Shown here: positions 42,441-50,365 of the stretch, piece by piece | Layout of the letters: every line of letters begins with the position of its first letter | Numbering within the stretch: position 1 is the stretch's first letter | DNA from: an uncultured Oscillibacter sp. | GTDB taxonomy: Bacteria > Bacillota > Clostridia > Oscillospirales > Oscillospiraceae | Length of the DNA: 64,000 nt | Direction: 5' to 3' | NCBI GenBank assembly: GCA_945868085.1 | Contig: CAMBKF010000002.1 | Location: forward strand, 56,667-120,666 | Translations under genes and position numbers: made by a program | Notes under the pieces: model-generated | Database searches by the model: none | Seen by the model: only the letters and a program-made list of their open reading frames with translations | What the model was told of the DNA's origin: nothing

Positions 42441-43643
42441 ATGCGGATCGGAATTTACGGCGGCACCTTCAACCCCATCCACCGGGGACACCTGACGGCG
42501 GCCGCGGCGGCGGCCAGGCAGCTTGCCCTGGATAAGCTTCTGCTGGTGCCGGACGCCATCCCGCCCCACAAGCCCCTGCCTGCGGGCAGCGCCGGGGCGG
42601 AGGACAGGCTGGAAATGGCGCGGCTTTGCACCGGGGAGCTGCCGGTCCCGGCGGAGGTGACGGACCTGGAGCTGCGGCGGCAGGGGGCCAGTTACACCTG
42701 CGACACCCTGGCGGCGCTGCGGGAGCAGTACCCGGAAGATGAGCTGTTCTTCCTCGTGGGGTCGGATATGTTCCTCTCCTTTGAGACCTGGCGCCGGCCG
42801 GAGGAGATCTGCCGCCTGGCCACCCTGGCGGTGTTCAGCCGCCGGACGGCGGACGAGGCGGCGGCCTTTGCCCGGCAGAAGGAAAAGCTGGAGAAGGCAT
42901 TTTCGGCCCGGGTGGCCGTGGTGATGAATCCGGAGGTCATTGAGGTGTCCTCCACGCAGCTGCGGGAGGAGCTTTCACGGGGCCGGGGCCGGGCATATCT
43001 CACCGAGCCGGTGTACGGGTACATCCTGCGCAAGGGGCTGTACGGCACGGCGGCGGATCTGAAGCATCTCACCCCTGAGGAGCTGCGGCCCATCGCCCTG
43101 AGCTATTTAAAGCCCAAGCGTATGCCCCATGTCCTGGGCACGGAGCAGGAGGCGGCTTTTTTGGCGGAGAAATATGGCGGGGATGTGACGGCGGCCCGGA
43201 TCGCCGCCCTGCTCCACGACTGCACCAAGAAGCTGGACCTTCCCCAGCAGCTCTCCCTCTGCCGGCACTACGGCATCCCGCTGGACGAGATGGAGCGGAC
43301 GTACCTCAAGCTGCTCCACTCCAAGACCGGTGCGGCGGTGGCCCGGGACCGATTTGGCGTTTCAGATGAAATTTACAACGCCATTTACTACCACACCACC
43401 GGCAAGGCGGACATGACTCTGCTGGAGAAGATCATCTATCTGGCGGACTATATTGAGCCCAGCCGCAGCTTCCCCGGGGTGGAGGAGCTGCGTGCGGCGG
43501 TGCATGAGGACCTGGATCGGGGCCTGTGCCGGGCTCTGGCGGATTCCATCCGGGAGCTGCAGGGCTACGGCAGCCCGGTACATCCCCACACGCAGGAGGC
43601 TCTAAGCTATATACAACGAGAGATCGGAGGAACGATAGAATGA
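42441..43643 (+). CDS. nadD: NadD-YqeK fusion: nicotinate-nucleotide adenylyltransferase plus HD-domain Ap4A hydrolase
   Basis: A 400-residue fusion. Residues 1-195 are NadD: GGTFNPIHRGHL nucleotidyltransferase motif and VSSTQLREELSRG (the SST motif), making deamido-NAD in NAD synthesis. Residues about 205-400 are a YqeK-type HD phosphohydrolase with AALLHDCTKKLD (metal His-Asp near 258) and YLADYIEPSR, which cleaves Ap4A. In B. subtilis these are adjacent separate genes. The start is ATG 42441; a GTG two codons earlier overlaps the yhbY stop and is rejected. Its stop overlaps rsfS as ATGA. Confidence 0.95.
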   Translation: MRIGIYGGTFNPIHRGHLTAAAAAARQLALDKLLLVPDAIPPHKPLPAGSAGAEDRLEMARLCTGELPVPAEVTDLELRRQGASYTCDTLAALREQYPEDELFFLVGSDMFLSFETWRRPEEICRLATLAVFSRRTADEAAAFARQKEKLEKAFSARVAVVMNPEVIEVSSTQLREELSRGRGRAYLTEPVYGYILRKGLYGTAADLKHLTPEELRPIALSYLKPKRMPHVLGTEQEAAFLAEKYGGDVTAARIAALLHDCTKKLDLPQQLSLCRHYGIPLDEMERTYLKLLHSKTGAAVARDRFGVSDEIYNAIYYHTTGKADMTLLEKIIYLADYIEPSRSFPGVEELRAAVHEDLDRGLCRALADSIRELQGYGSPVHPHTQEALSYIQREIGGTIE

Positions 43644-44011
43644 ATAAAACACCCAAAGAACTGGCGCTGCTGGCGGCCCAGGCGCTGTCGGAGAAGAAGG
43701 GCCGGGAGATCCAGGTGCTGGAGATCGCGGACCTGACCACCCTGGCGGATTATTTTGTGCTGTGTACCGGCTCGTCCAACACGCAAATTAACGCCTTAGT
43801 CGACAACGTGGAAAAGGTGCTCACGGAGCAGGCCGGCGAGGAGCCCCTGCACCGGGAGGGCTACCGGGGCGGCACCTGGGTGCTGCTGGACTACGGCTGC
43901 ATCGCCGTGCATGTGTTCAGCGGCGAGGCCCGGGAATTTTACGGCCTGGAGCGCCTGTGGCGGGACGGCAAGAGCGTGGACCTGACCGGCGTCGTCACCG
44001 ATGGAGACTGA
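43640..44011 (+). CDS. rsfS: Ribosomal silencing factor RsfS
   Basis: A 123-residue RsfS (iojap/YbeB), which binds L14 on the 50S subunit and blocks subunit joining in starvation. LADYFVLCTGSSNTQINAL and the later GTWVLLDYGCIAVHVFSGEAREFYGLERLW are diagnostic. ATG 43640 overlaps the nadD-yqeK stop and follows GGAGG directly within that gene. Confidence 0.96.
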   Translation: MNKTPKELALLAAQALSEKKGREIQVLEIADLTTLADYFVLCTGSSNTQINALVDNVEKVLTEQAGEEPLHREGYRGGTWVLLDYGCIAVHVFSGEAREFYGLERLWRDGKSVDLTGVVTDGD

Positions 44012-45317
44012 GTTTCGGCCCATTTTCGACTTTGTGCGCCGCCACGAAGCCACGGCGGACCGCCGGGCCACGGTGGCGGTGCTGCGGCCCGGGGGCTGCA
44101 CGCACCTTTCCCTGAAGCTGCACCGGGCGCAGGAGCAGCAGGCGGCGGACGAAAAATACACGCAGCTGCTGGTGAAAACGGCCCTGTGGCTCCAGGGCGG
44201 CTGCACGCTGGTGACAGAGGACGATTCGGTTTTCCGCTGGCTGCAGGGGGCCTATGGCCCGGGCGGCGGGAGAGCTTTTGACCGGGACTTTATGTCCGGC
44301 ATCTATGGAACGCCCTTCCGGGTGGAGCTGCGGCCGGATCTGCCGGCGGCGCGGGAGACCGCGCGCCCCGTGTCTGCCAGTGCGGTGGGCTGCCGCATCG
44401 GCATCGACCTGGGCGGCAGCGACCGCAAGGCCGCAGCGGTGATAGACGGGAAGACCGTTTATACAGAGGAAGTGGTCTGGCAGCCGAAGACGGCCGGGGA
44501 TCTGCGCTATCACTATGAGGGTATCACCGCGGCTTTGCGCTCGGCTAAGGAGCACCTGCCCCGGGTGGATGCCGTGGGCATTTCCACCGCCGGGGTGGTC
44601 ATAGACGGGGAAATTCGCCGGTCCAGCCTGTTTATGGGGGTGCCGGCCGGGGAGTTTGACCGCTGCGGTAGGGACCTTCTGCGCCGGGCGGTGCGGGAGG
44701 TCTGCGGGGACGTTCCCTGCGCCGTGTGCAACGATGGCGACGTGGCGGCCCTGGCCGGGGCCGTGAGCCTGGGGCGGCGGAAGCTCCTGGGCATCGCCAT
44801 GGGCACCAGCCAGGCGGGGGGCTATGTGGACGGCGGCGGAAACATCACCGGCTGGCTCAATGAGCTGGCGTTTCTACCGGTGGATCTGCATCCCGCCGCC
44901 CCTGTGGATCCCTGGTCCGGGGACCGGGGCGTGGGGGAGCGGTATTTCTCCCAGGAGGGTGTGATCCGCCTGGCCGCCCAAAAGGGCCTTGCCCCGGAGG
45001 GGGACACCCCGGCGCAGAAGCTGCGCTGGGTGCAGGATCAAGCTGAAGCCGGCGACGGCCGGGCTTTAGCGGCTTTTTCCACCCTGGGCCGCATGCTGGG
45101 ACAGACCCTGCCCTGGTATCGGCGGCTGCTGGGGTGCGAGAATGTGCTGCTTTTGGGCCGGGTCATCAGCGGTGCCGGCGGCGAGTGCCTGGCGAATGCC
45201 TGCCGGGAGGAGCTTGCAAAGGCCGGAGAGAGGATGGAGGTTTTCCTGCCGGAGGAGTCCTTCCGCCGGGTGGGGCAGGCCGCCGCCGCGGCGATGCTGG
45301 CGGCTGCCGCCGAATAA
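44001..45317 (+). CDS. ROK-like sugar kinase/ATPase with N-terminal extension
   Basis: A 438-residue protein. From about residue 132 it is a ROK/ASKHA-type ATPase domain: GIDLGGSDRKAAAVID is the first phosphate loop, VGISTAGVVIDG and GDVAALAGAVSLG follow, and MGTSQAGGYVDGGG resembles the ROK GTG(I/V)G region. The CxCGxxGC zinc motif of classical ROK kinases is absent. The first 130 residues are an extension I do not recognise. It overlaps rsfS by 11 nt with no ribosome site, so it should be translationally coupled. Substrate and role unknown. Confidence 0.75.
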   Translation: METEFRPIFDFVRRHEATADRRATVAVLRPGGCTHLSLKLHRAQEQQAADEKYTQLLVKTALWLQGGCTLVTEDDSVFRWLQGAYGPGGGRAFDRDFMSGIYGTPFRVELRPDLPAARETARPVSASAVGCRIGIDLGGSDRKAAAVIDGKTVYTEEVVWQPKTAGDLRYHYEGITAALRSAKEHLPRVDAVGISTAGVVIDGEIRRSSLFMGVPAGEFDRCGRDLLRRAVREVCGDVPCAVCNDGDVAALAGAVSLGRRKLLGIAMGTSQAGGYVDGGGNITGWLNELAFLPVDLHPAAPVDPWSGDRGVGERYFSQEGVIRLAAQKGLAPEGDTPAQKLRWVQDQAEAGDGRALAAFSTLGRMLGQTLPWYRRLLGCENVLLLGRVISGAGGECLANACREELAKAGERMEVFLPEESFRRVGQAAAAAMLAAAAE

Positions 45318-45329
45318 ATAAATGTATGC

Positions 45330-45362
45330 CGGGCGGCGGGACAAAGACGGTCCCGCCGCCCG
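45330..45362. repeat. GC-rich hairpin after ROK-like gene
   Basis: Perfect 13-bp stem CGGGCGGCGGGAC with 7-nt loop. Resembles a type-A repeat core but lacks the CCCTACGG end. Confidence 0.6.
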
Positions 45363-45375
45363 ATTCTGCTTCGGC

Positions 45376-45412
45376 AGCAAAAAAGCAGGCCCACGGGCCT
45401 GCTTTTTTGCTT
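45376..45412. terminator. Bidirectional terminator
   Basis: Stem AGCAAAAAAGCAGGCC with its complement and T-runs on both strands, between the ROK-like gene and convergent mscS. Confidence 0.9.
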
Positions 45413-45421
45413 ATATAAAAT

Positions 45422-46213
45422 TCAATCCGTGTGTACGTCCATCTGGGGGTAGGGGATGGCGAAGCCCTTTTCCGCAAACCGGTGGCGGATCAGCCACAGC
45501 ACCCGGCGGCGCACGGCGCTGTGAATGGTGGGCGGCGCGACAATGCGCAGCAGATACTCCACCGAGGAGTCCCCCAAATTGGACAGGCCAAGCATGCCGC
45601 AGTCCTCCACGCCCTCCAGGCCCTTGACCTCCTCCGCCAAGGTCTTGAGAAACGCCTCCACAGCCGCAGGATCATCCTCATAGGAGGTGGGGACGGTGAT
45701 AAACAGTTCGTCACTGACCTTCGTCGCCTCAAAGATATTCCGGTTGGAAACGGTGACGATGTTGTTTGTAGCCAGCTCCCGAATCTTGGTGGCGCGCAGG
45801 GAAAACTGCACCACCTCGCCGGTGAGGTCGCCGTATTTGATCACGTCCCCCACGGCGAAATATTCTCCGGTGAGGATGTTGGTGCCCATGATGACATCCT
45901 TCAGCATGTCCTGCAGCGCCAGGCCCACAATGGCGCCGATGATGCCCAGGCCGGCCACCAGGGAGGAGACGTTCACCCCGTGGACCTGCAGGACCAGAAT
46001 CAGCGCCAGCAGCACCAGCAGCCCCCGCACGGAGTTCAGCGCCAGGGCCAGGTAGGTCTGGCGGCGGCCGGACAGGGCGCTGGCGGCGGTGATCTTCTCC
46101 GTGAAGCGGTGGATCAGGTGCCGCAGCAGCAGCCAGCACACCAGAGCTGCGGCCACGATGCAGACGCTGAAAATGAACTTGTAGGAGCCCAAATAGGCCA
46201 GGATCCGCTCCAT
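45422..46213 (-). CDS. Small-conductance mechanosensitive channel (MscS family)
   Basis: A 263-residue MscS-type channel. Three N-terminal TM segments are followed by the pore-lining glycine/alanine-rich helix (SSLVAGLGIIGAIVGLALQDML, about residues 83-105) and the beta domain TGEYFAVGDVIKYGDLTGEV. It opens under membrane tension to release solutes in hypo-osmotic shock. ATG follows GGGAGGTG. Confidence 0.95.
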   Translation of the reverse strand: MERILAYLGSYKFIFSVCIVAAALVCWLLLRHLIHRFTEKITAASALSGRRQTYLALALNSVRGLLVLLALILVLQVHGVNVSSLVAGLGIIGAIVGLALQDMLKDVIMGTNILTGEYFAVGDVIKYGDLTGEVVQFSLRATKIRELATNNIVTVSNRNIFEATKVSDELFITVPTSYEDDPAAVEAFLKTLAEEVKGLEGVEDCGMLGLSNLGDSSVEYLLRIVAPPTIHSAVRRRVLWLIRHRFAEKGFAIPYPQMDVHTD

Positions 46214-46239
46214 GCCGCACCTCCCGGAGATTTTTCATC

Positions 46240-46268
46240 AGTATAGCACAGGCAGCGCGCCTTTTCAA
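46240..46268 (-). promoter_or_regulatory. mscS promoter
   Basis: TTGAAA (46263-46268), 17-nt spacer, TATACT (46240-46245) on the minus strand. Confidence 0.75.
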
Positions 46269-46322
46269 CGCGTATTTTGGCGCGAAAGGGGACGAAAAAA
46301 GGCGTGAAAAGAAAAAATGGGG

Positions 46323-46352
46323 TTTACTTTGCGCCGCGGGGCGGTATATAAT
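46323..46352 (+). promoter_or_regulatory. Promoter of transporter-phosphatase fusion gene
   Basis: TTTACT (46323-46328), 18-nt spacer, TATAAT (46347-46352), 38 bp upstream of the start. Confidence 0.6.
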
Positions 46353-46389
46353 ACTGGGGCAAATCACCCGATACCGGGGAGGTATAAAA

Positions 46390-47910
46390 ATGTCCGAGAG
46401 AAAAGCGGAGGTGCTGATGGCGGCGGTCATCATTGCCCGCAGCACCTCTTTTGTGTTCAGCAAAGTGGGCCTGGGCACCATGACGGCCTTCAATATCCTG
46501 GCGGTGCGGTTTTTGCTGGCATTTCTCCTGCTGTTTGCCCTGTTCGGCAAAAAGGTGGTGGGAAAGCTGGACCGCCGCACGGTTCTGGGCGGGGCCCTGG
46601 TGGGCTTCATCTTTTTCGGCGTGATGAGCTGCGAGATGCTGGCGCTGCGGACGGTGAACTCCGGCACGGTGTCCCTGCTGGAAAACCTGGCCATCATCAT
46701 CGTGCCGCTGCTGGAGTCGGCTCTGCATCGCACCCGGCCCAAGGCCATGAGCCTTCTGTGCGCCGCCATTGCCGTGGGCGGCGTGGCGCTGCTGACAGGC
46801 GGAGGCGGAGGCTTTCATATGGGCATCGGAGAGTGCATCGCGCTGCTGTCGGCGTTTTTGTACGCCGTGGGCATCATCGCCATTGACCGCACCAGCCACC
46901 AGGCGGACGGCTTTGCCCTGGGCGTGCTGGAGGTGGGCTTTTTGGGCCTGTTTGCCCTCATTGCCTCCTTCCTCTTTGAGGCGCCCCGGCTGCCCCAGAC
47001 CGGCAGCGAATGGGGCATCATCGCCGCTCTGGCGGTGGTGTGTACCGGGTTTGGCTACACCCTGCAGCCGGTGGCCCAAAGCCGCATCGATGCGGGCCGC
47101 GCCAGCCTGTTCTGCGCCCTGAGCCCGGCCTTTGCCACTATTTTCGGGGCGGTCCTGCTTCGCGAGCGGGTGGAGCCCCTGGGCTATGTGGGCATCGTGC
47201 TGATACTGGGCAGCATCCTGCTGCCGCACCTGCCGGGGCTGCGCAGAAAGCCCCGGGCCCGGGCCGTGCTGTTTGACATGGACGGCACCCTGCTGGACAC
47301 ACTAGAGGATATGCGCGACTCCGTGAACCATGTGCTCACGGCCCACGGCTACCCGGCCCGGACGCTGGAGGAAGTGCGCGCATTTGTTGGAAACGGTGCG
47401 GGAAAGCTCATGCGCCGGGCCCTGCCGGACACAGTGGGGGAGGCGGAATTTGCCGCCCTGCTGGCGGAGTATAAGGCCTGGTATCAGGCCCACAACTGCG
47501 TAAAGACCCGCCCCTATCCCGGCATCCCGGAGATGCTGAAAAAGCTGCAGAAAGCCGGGGTACGGGTGGCCATTGTCTCCAATAAGCCCGACCCCACCAC
47601 CAGGGCCCTGGCCGAAAGATTCTTCCCCGGGGTGCCGGCCTTCGGCCAGCGGGACGATCTGCCCCCTAAGCCCGCGCCGGACCTGGTGCTTCATGCTCTG
47701 AAAGAGTTGGGCTGCTCCCGGGATGGTGCCATCTATGTGGGCGACAGCGAGGTGGACATTCAGACCGCGCAGAACTGCACCATGAACTTTATCGGCGTGA
47801 GCTGGGGCTTCCGGGGCCGGGAGAAGCTGCTGGCCATAGCGCCCCGGGCCATGGTGGTGGACAGGGCGGAGGAGATCCTGCGGGAGAAAAATTTGCAAAT
47901 TGTCCGTTGA
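46390..47910 (+). CDS. EamA/DMT transporter fused to HAD phosphatase
   Basis: A 506-residue two-part protein in one uninterrupted frame. Residues 1 to about 280 form about ten hydrophobic segments of an EamA (drug/metabolite transporter) permease. After LLPHLPGLRRKPRAR the protein continues directly into a phosphoglycolate-phosphatase-like HAD hydrolase (about 291-506): motif I LFDMDGTLLDT, motif II Ser in IVSNK, motif III Lys in PPKPAPD, motif IV GDSEVDIQTA. No Met or ribosome site offers a separate HAD start at the join. The HAD half should be cytoplasmic. It may act on the transported compound; that is inference. Confidence 0.88.
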   Translation: MSERKAEVLMAAVIIARSTSFVFSKVGLGTMTAFNILAVRFLLAFLLLFALFGKKVVGKLDRRTVLGGALVGFIFFGVMSCEMLALRTVNSGTVSLLENLAIIIVPLLESALHRTRPKAMSLLCAAIAVGGVALLTGGGGGFHMGIGECIALLSAFLYAVGIIAIDRTSHQADGFALGVLEVGFLGLFALIASFLFEAPRLPQTGSEWGIIAALAVVCTGFGYTLQPVAQSRIDAGRASLFCALSPAFATIFGAVLLRERVEPLGYVGIVLILGSILLPHLPGLRRKPRARAVLFDMDGTLLDTLEDMRDSVNHVLTAHGYPARTLEEVRAFVGNGAGKLMRRALPDTVGEAEFAALLAEYKAWYQAHNCVKTRPYPGIPEMLKKLQKAGVRVAIVSNKPDPTTRALAERFFPGVPAFGQRDDLPPKPAPDLVLHALKELGCSRDGAIYVGDSEVDIQTAQNCTMNFIGVSWGFRGREKLLAIAPRAMVVDRAEEILREKNLQIVR

Positions 47911-47935
47911 CAAGCCGGGAAAAGGTGCTTATAAT
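47907..47935 (+). promoter_or_regulatory. thrS promoter
   Basis: Consensus TTGACA (47907-47912), 17-nt spacer, TATAAT (47930-47935). The -35 box overlaps the stop codon of the preceding gene. Confidence 0.9.
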
Positions 47936-47941
47936 ATGCTG

Positions 47942-48184
47942 TAATCAAGAAAATGCGTGGACGGAGAAGAGATCTGACCCCCGCCGCCAAAGAGAGGAGC
48001 GCCCCGGCTGAAAGCGCCCCGCGGTGAAGACGGATCGGTACCACTCCCGAGCTGTCCGTGAGGAGCGGAACGGGGCCTCCCGTTACAGAGGACACGAGCG
48101 ACGGAGCATTTCCGTAAGCAGGGTGGAACCGTGGAGTAAAAGATTTTACCTCACCCCTGAAATTTGTCAGGGGTGAGGTTTTTT
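47942..48184 (+). promoter_or_regulatory. T-box riboswitch (tRNA-Thr)
   Basis: Leader of thrS. The T-box sequence AAGCAGGGTGGAACCGTGG (48116-48134) contains the bulge TGGA that pairs with the tRNA NCCA end; A at the variable base fits a U discriminator as in tRNA-Thr. A candidate specifier codon ACC (Thr) lies at 48040-48042 in the context GGTACCACTCCC. The terminator stem CCTCACCCCTGA/TCAGGGGTGAGG plus T-run is at 48149-48184. Uncharged tRNA-Thr would stabilise the antiterminator and switch on thrS. Confidence 0.93.
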
Positions 48185-48211
48185 GTCACCCCAAGAAAGG
48201 AGAACATGACC

Positions 48212-50005
48212 ATGAGCGAAGAAAACATCTACACCTTTGAAAACAAGGACTACCGCAGGACCTATTGGCACACCTGCTCCCACGTGCTGGCCCAGGCCGT
48301 CAAGCGCCTGTACCCGGAGGTGAAGCTGGCCATCGGCCCCAGCATCGAGGGCGGCTTTTACTACGACTTTGATGCCCCCTTCAACTTCACCCAGGAGCAT
48401 CTGGATGCCCTGGAAGCAGAGATGCGCAAGATCTGCAAGGAAAAGCTGAAGCTGGAGCGCTTTGAGCTGCCCCGGGCCGAGGCCATCGCCTACATGCAGG
48501 AGAAGGACGAGCCCTACAAGGTGGAGCTCATCAACGACCTGCCCGCCGATGCCCACATCTCTTTTTATAAGCAGGGCGAGTTCGTGGACCTGTGCGCCGG
48601 CCCCCACCTGGACTCCACCGGCCGCATCAAGGGCAACGCCATCAAGCTGACCCAGTGCTGCGGCGCCTACTGGCGGGGCGACAGCAACCGCAAGATGCTC
48701 CAGCGTATCTACGCCGTTGCTTTCCCCAAGAAGGAGGAGCTGGACGAGTACCTGAAGCAGCGGGAGGAGGCCCTCAAGCGCGACCACAATAAGCTGGGCC
48801 GTGACCTGGAGTATTTCACCACCGTGGACTATATCGGCCAGGGCCTGCCCATTTTGCTGCCCAAGGGCGCCCGGGTCATCCAGCTGCTGCAGCGCTGGGT
48901 GGAGGACACCGAGCAGAAGCGGGGCTACCTGCTGACCAAGACCCCCCTCATGGCCAAGCGTGAGCTGTATAAGATCTCCGGCCACTGGGATCATTATCTG
49001 GACGGCATGTTCGTCCTGGGCGATCCCCACGACGAGACCAAGGAGTGCTTCGCCCTGCGGCCTATGACCTGTCCCTTCCAGTATCAGGTGTATCTGAACC
49101 GCCAGCGGTCCTACCGCGACCTGCCCATGCGCCTGGGCGAGACCTCCACCCTGTTCCGCAATGAGGATTCCGGCGAGATGCACGGCCTCATCCGCGTCCG
49201 CCAGTTCACTATTTCCGAGGGCCACCTGATCCTGCGCCCGGATCAGCTGGAGGAGGAGTTCAAGGGCTGCCTGGAGCTGGCCAAGTACTGCCTGGGCACT
49301 GTGGGCCTGCTGGATAAGTGTACCTTCCGCTTCTCCCAGTGGGATCCTGCCAACCCCAACAATAAGTACGAGGGCACCAAGGAGCAGTGGGACGAGGCCC
49401 AGCGCGTCATGGGTCAGATCCTGGATGACCTGGACGTGAAGTACGAGATCGGCATCGACGAGGCCGCCTTCTACGGCCCCAAGCTGGACATTCAGTATAA
49501 GAACGTCTTCGGCAAGGAGGACACCCTGGTCACCATCCAGATCGATATGCTCCTGGCCCAGCGCTTCGGCATGTACTATATCGATGAAAACGGCGAGAAG
49601 GCTCTGCCGTATATCATCCATCGCACCTCCCTGGGCTGCTACGAGCGCACCCTGGCCTACCTCATTGAGGAGTACGCCGGCGCTCTGCCCACCTGGATGG
49701 CTCCCGAGCAGGTGCGCTTCCTGCCTGTCACCGACCGCGCCGCCGACTACTGCGCCGACGCCGCCAAGACTCTGGAGAGCCAGGGCTTCCGGGCGGAGGT
49801 GGACTACCGCAACGAGAAGATCGGCAAGAAGATCCGCGACGCGCAGATGGAAAAGGTGCCCTACATGGTGGTGGTGGGCGACCGGGACATGGAAAACGGC
49901 ACCGTGTCTCCCCGGCACCGCTCCGACGGCGATCTGGGCGCCATGTCCATGGATGACTTTACTGCCCTCCTCCGGGATGTGGTGGACAGCAAGGCCAAGA
50001 AGTAA
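48212..50005 (+). CDS. thrS: Threonine-tRNA ligase, lacking TGS domain
   Basis: A 597-residue ThrRS. It begins directly with the N2 editing domain: HTCSH (residues 20-24) and CAGPHLDSTG supply the His/Cys editing centre. Class II motif 2 is LGETSTLFRNEDSG, the zinc Cys lies in RPMTCPF, and motif 3 is HRTSLGCYERTLAYLIEEYAG. An anticodon-binding domain ends the protein. The N-terminal TGS domain of E. coli and B. subtilis ThrRS (about 60 residues) is absent. Start ATG 48212 lies nine bases after AAAGGAG; ATG 48206 is an alternative only three bases from it. Confidence 0.95.
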   Translation: MSEENIYTFENKDYRRTYWHTCSHVLAQAVKRLYPEVKLAIGPSIEGGFYYDFDAPFNFTQEHLDALEAEMRKICKEKLKLERFELPRAEAIAYMQEKDEPYKVELINDLPADAHISFYKQGEFVDLCAGPHLDSTGRIKGNAIKLTQCCGAYWRGDSNRKMLQRIYAVAFPKKEELDEYLKQREEALKRDHNKLGRDLEYFTTVDYIGQGLPILLPKGARVIQLLQRWVEDTEQKRGYLLTKTPLMAKRELYKISGHWDHYLDGMFVLGDPHDETKECFALRPMTCPFQYQVYLNRQRSYRDLPMRLGETSTLFRNEDSGEMHGLIRVRQFTISEGHLILRPDQLEEEFKGCLELAKYCLGTVGLLDKCTFRFSQWDPANPNNKYEGTKEQWDEAQRVMGQILDDLDVKYEIGIDEAAFYGPKLDIQYKNVFGKEDTLVTIQIDMLLAQRFGMYYIDENGEKALPYIIHRTSLGCYERTLAYLIEEYAGALPTWMAPEQVRFLPVTDRAADYCADAAKTLESQGFRAEVDYRNEKIGKKIRDAQMEKVPYMVVVGDRDMENGTVSPRHRSDGDLGAMSMDDFTALLRDVVDSKAKK

Positions 50006-50025
50006 GAAGCAAATTGGAAACACCA

Positions 50026-50058
50026 CCGAGCGCCCCTTATGGGGCGCTCGGACTTTTT
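50026..50058 (+). terminator. thrS terminator
   Basis: Stem CCGAGCGCCCC, TTAT loop, complement, then ACTTTTT. Confidence 0.92.
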
Positions 50059-50075
50059 GTGAGGAAAAAGAAAAC

Positions 50076-50258
50076 CCGTAGGGGCCGATGCCCACATCGG
50101 CCCGCCCGCAGGTGCTCCTTGTTATGTGTAGGGGCGGGGTTCTGCCCCGCCCGTTTCCACCGACACCCGCAGCACCATCGCGGCGGCGTGAGGGCACGCC
50201 GCCTCCTACACACATTTACCGAAACCGTTTGTAGGGCGGGGTGCCTTCACCCCGCCGT
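50076..50258 (-). repeat. Composite intergenic repeat, locus 5
   Basis: Four type-A hairpins between thrS and uraA. Reverse-oriented: GTAGGGGCCGATG/CATCGGCCC (50078-50103), GTAGGGGCGGGG/CCCCGCCC (50128-50152) and GTAGGGCGGGGTG/CACCCCGCC (50231-50256). Forward-oriented: GGCGGCGTG/CACGCCGCC ending TCCTAC (50182-50209). The linker reads as the complement of AACAAGGAGCACCTGC. No gene in the 300-bp stretch. Confidence 0.8.
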
Positions 50259-50305
50259 CAACCACCGCACCCCTTGCCGTGTGTCCCTTCGCGTGGGGTT
50301 CCCGC

Positions 50306-50339
50306 AAAAAAACAGGAGACGGCGTCTGCCGTCTCCTGT
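50306..50339 (-). terminator. uraA terminator
   Basis: Stem ACAGGAGACGGC/GCCGTCTCCTGT with AGAC loop and TTTTTT on the minus strand, about 27 bp past the stop codon. Confidence 0.92.
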
Positions 50340-50365
50340 ATGTTTCTGCAAATCGATTCTATTTC

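Noticed and set aside
48167-50215. 682-codon minus-strand frame opposite thrS
   Set aside because: Mirror frame of ThrRS that runs through the thrS terminator and repeat DNA; no domain signal.
50076-50258. Cluster of terminators
   Set aside because: These hairpins lack T-runs, occur in both orientations and share the CCCTACGG end with other loci, so they are the dispersed repeat rather than terminators.
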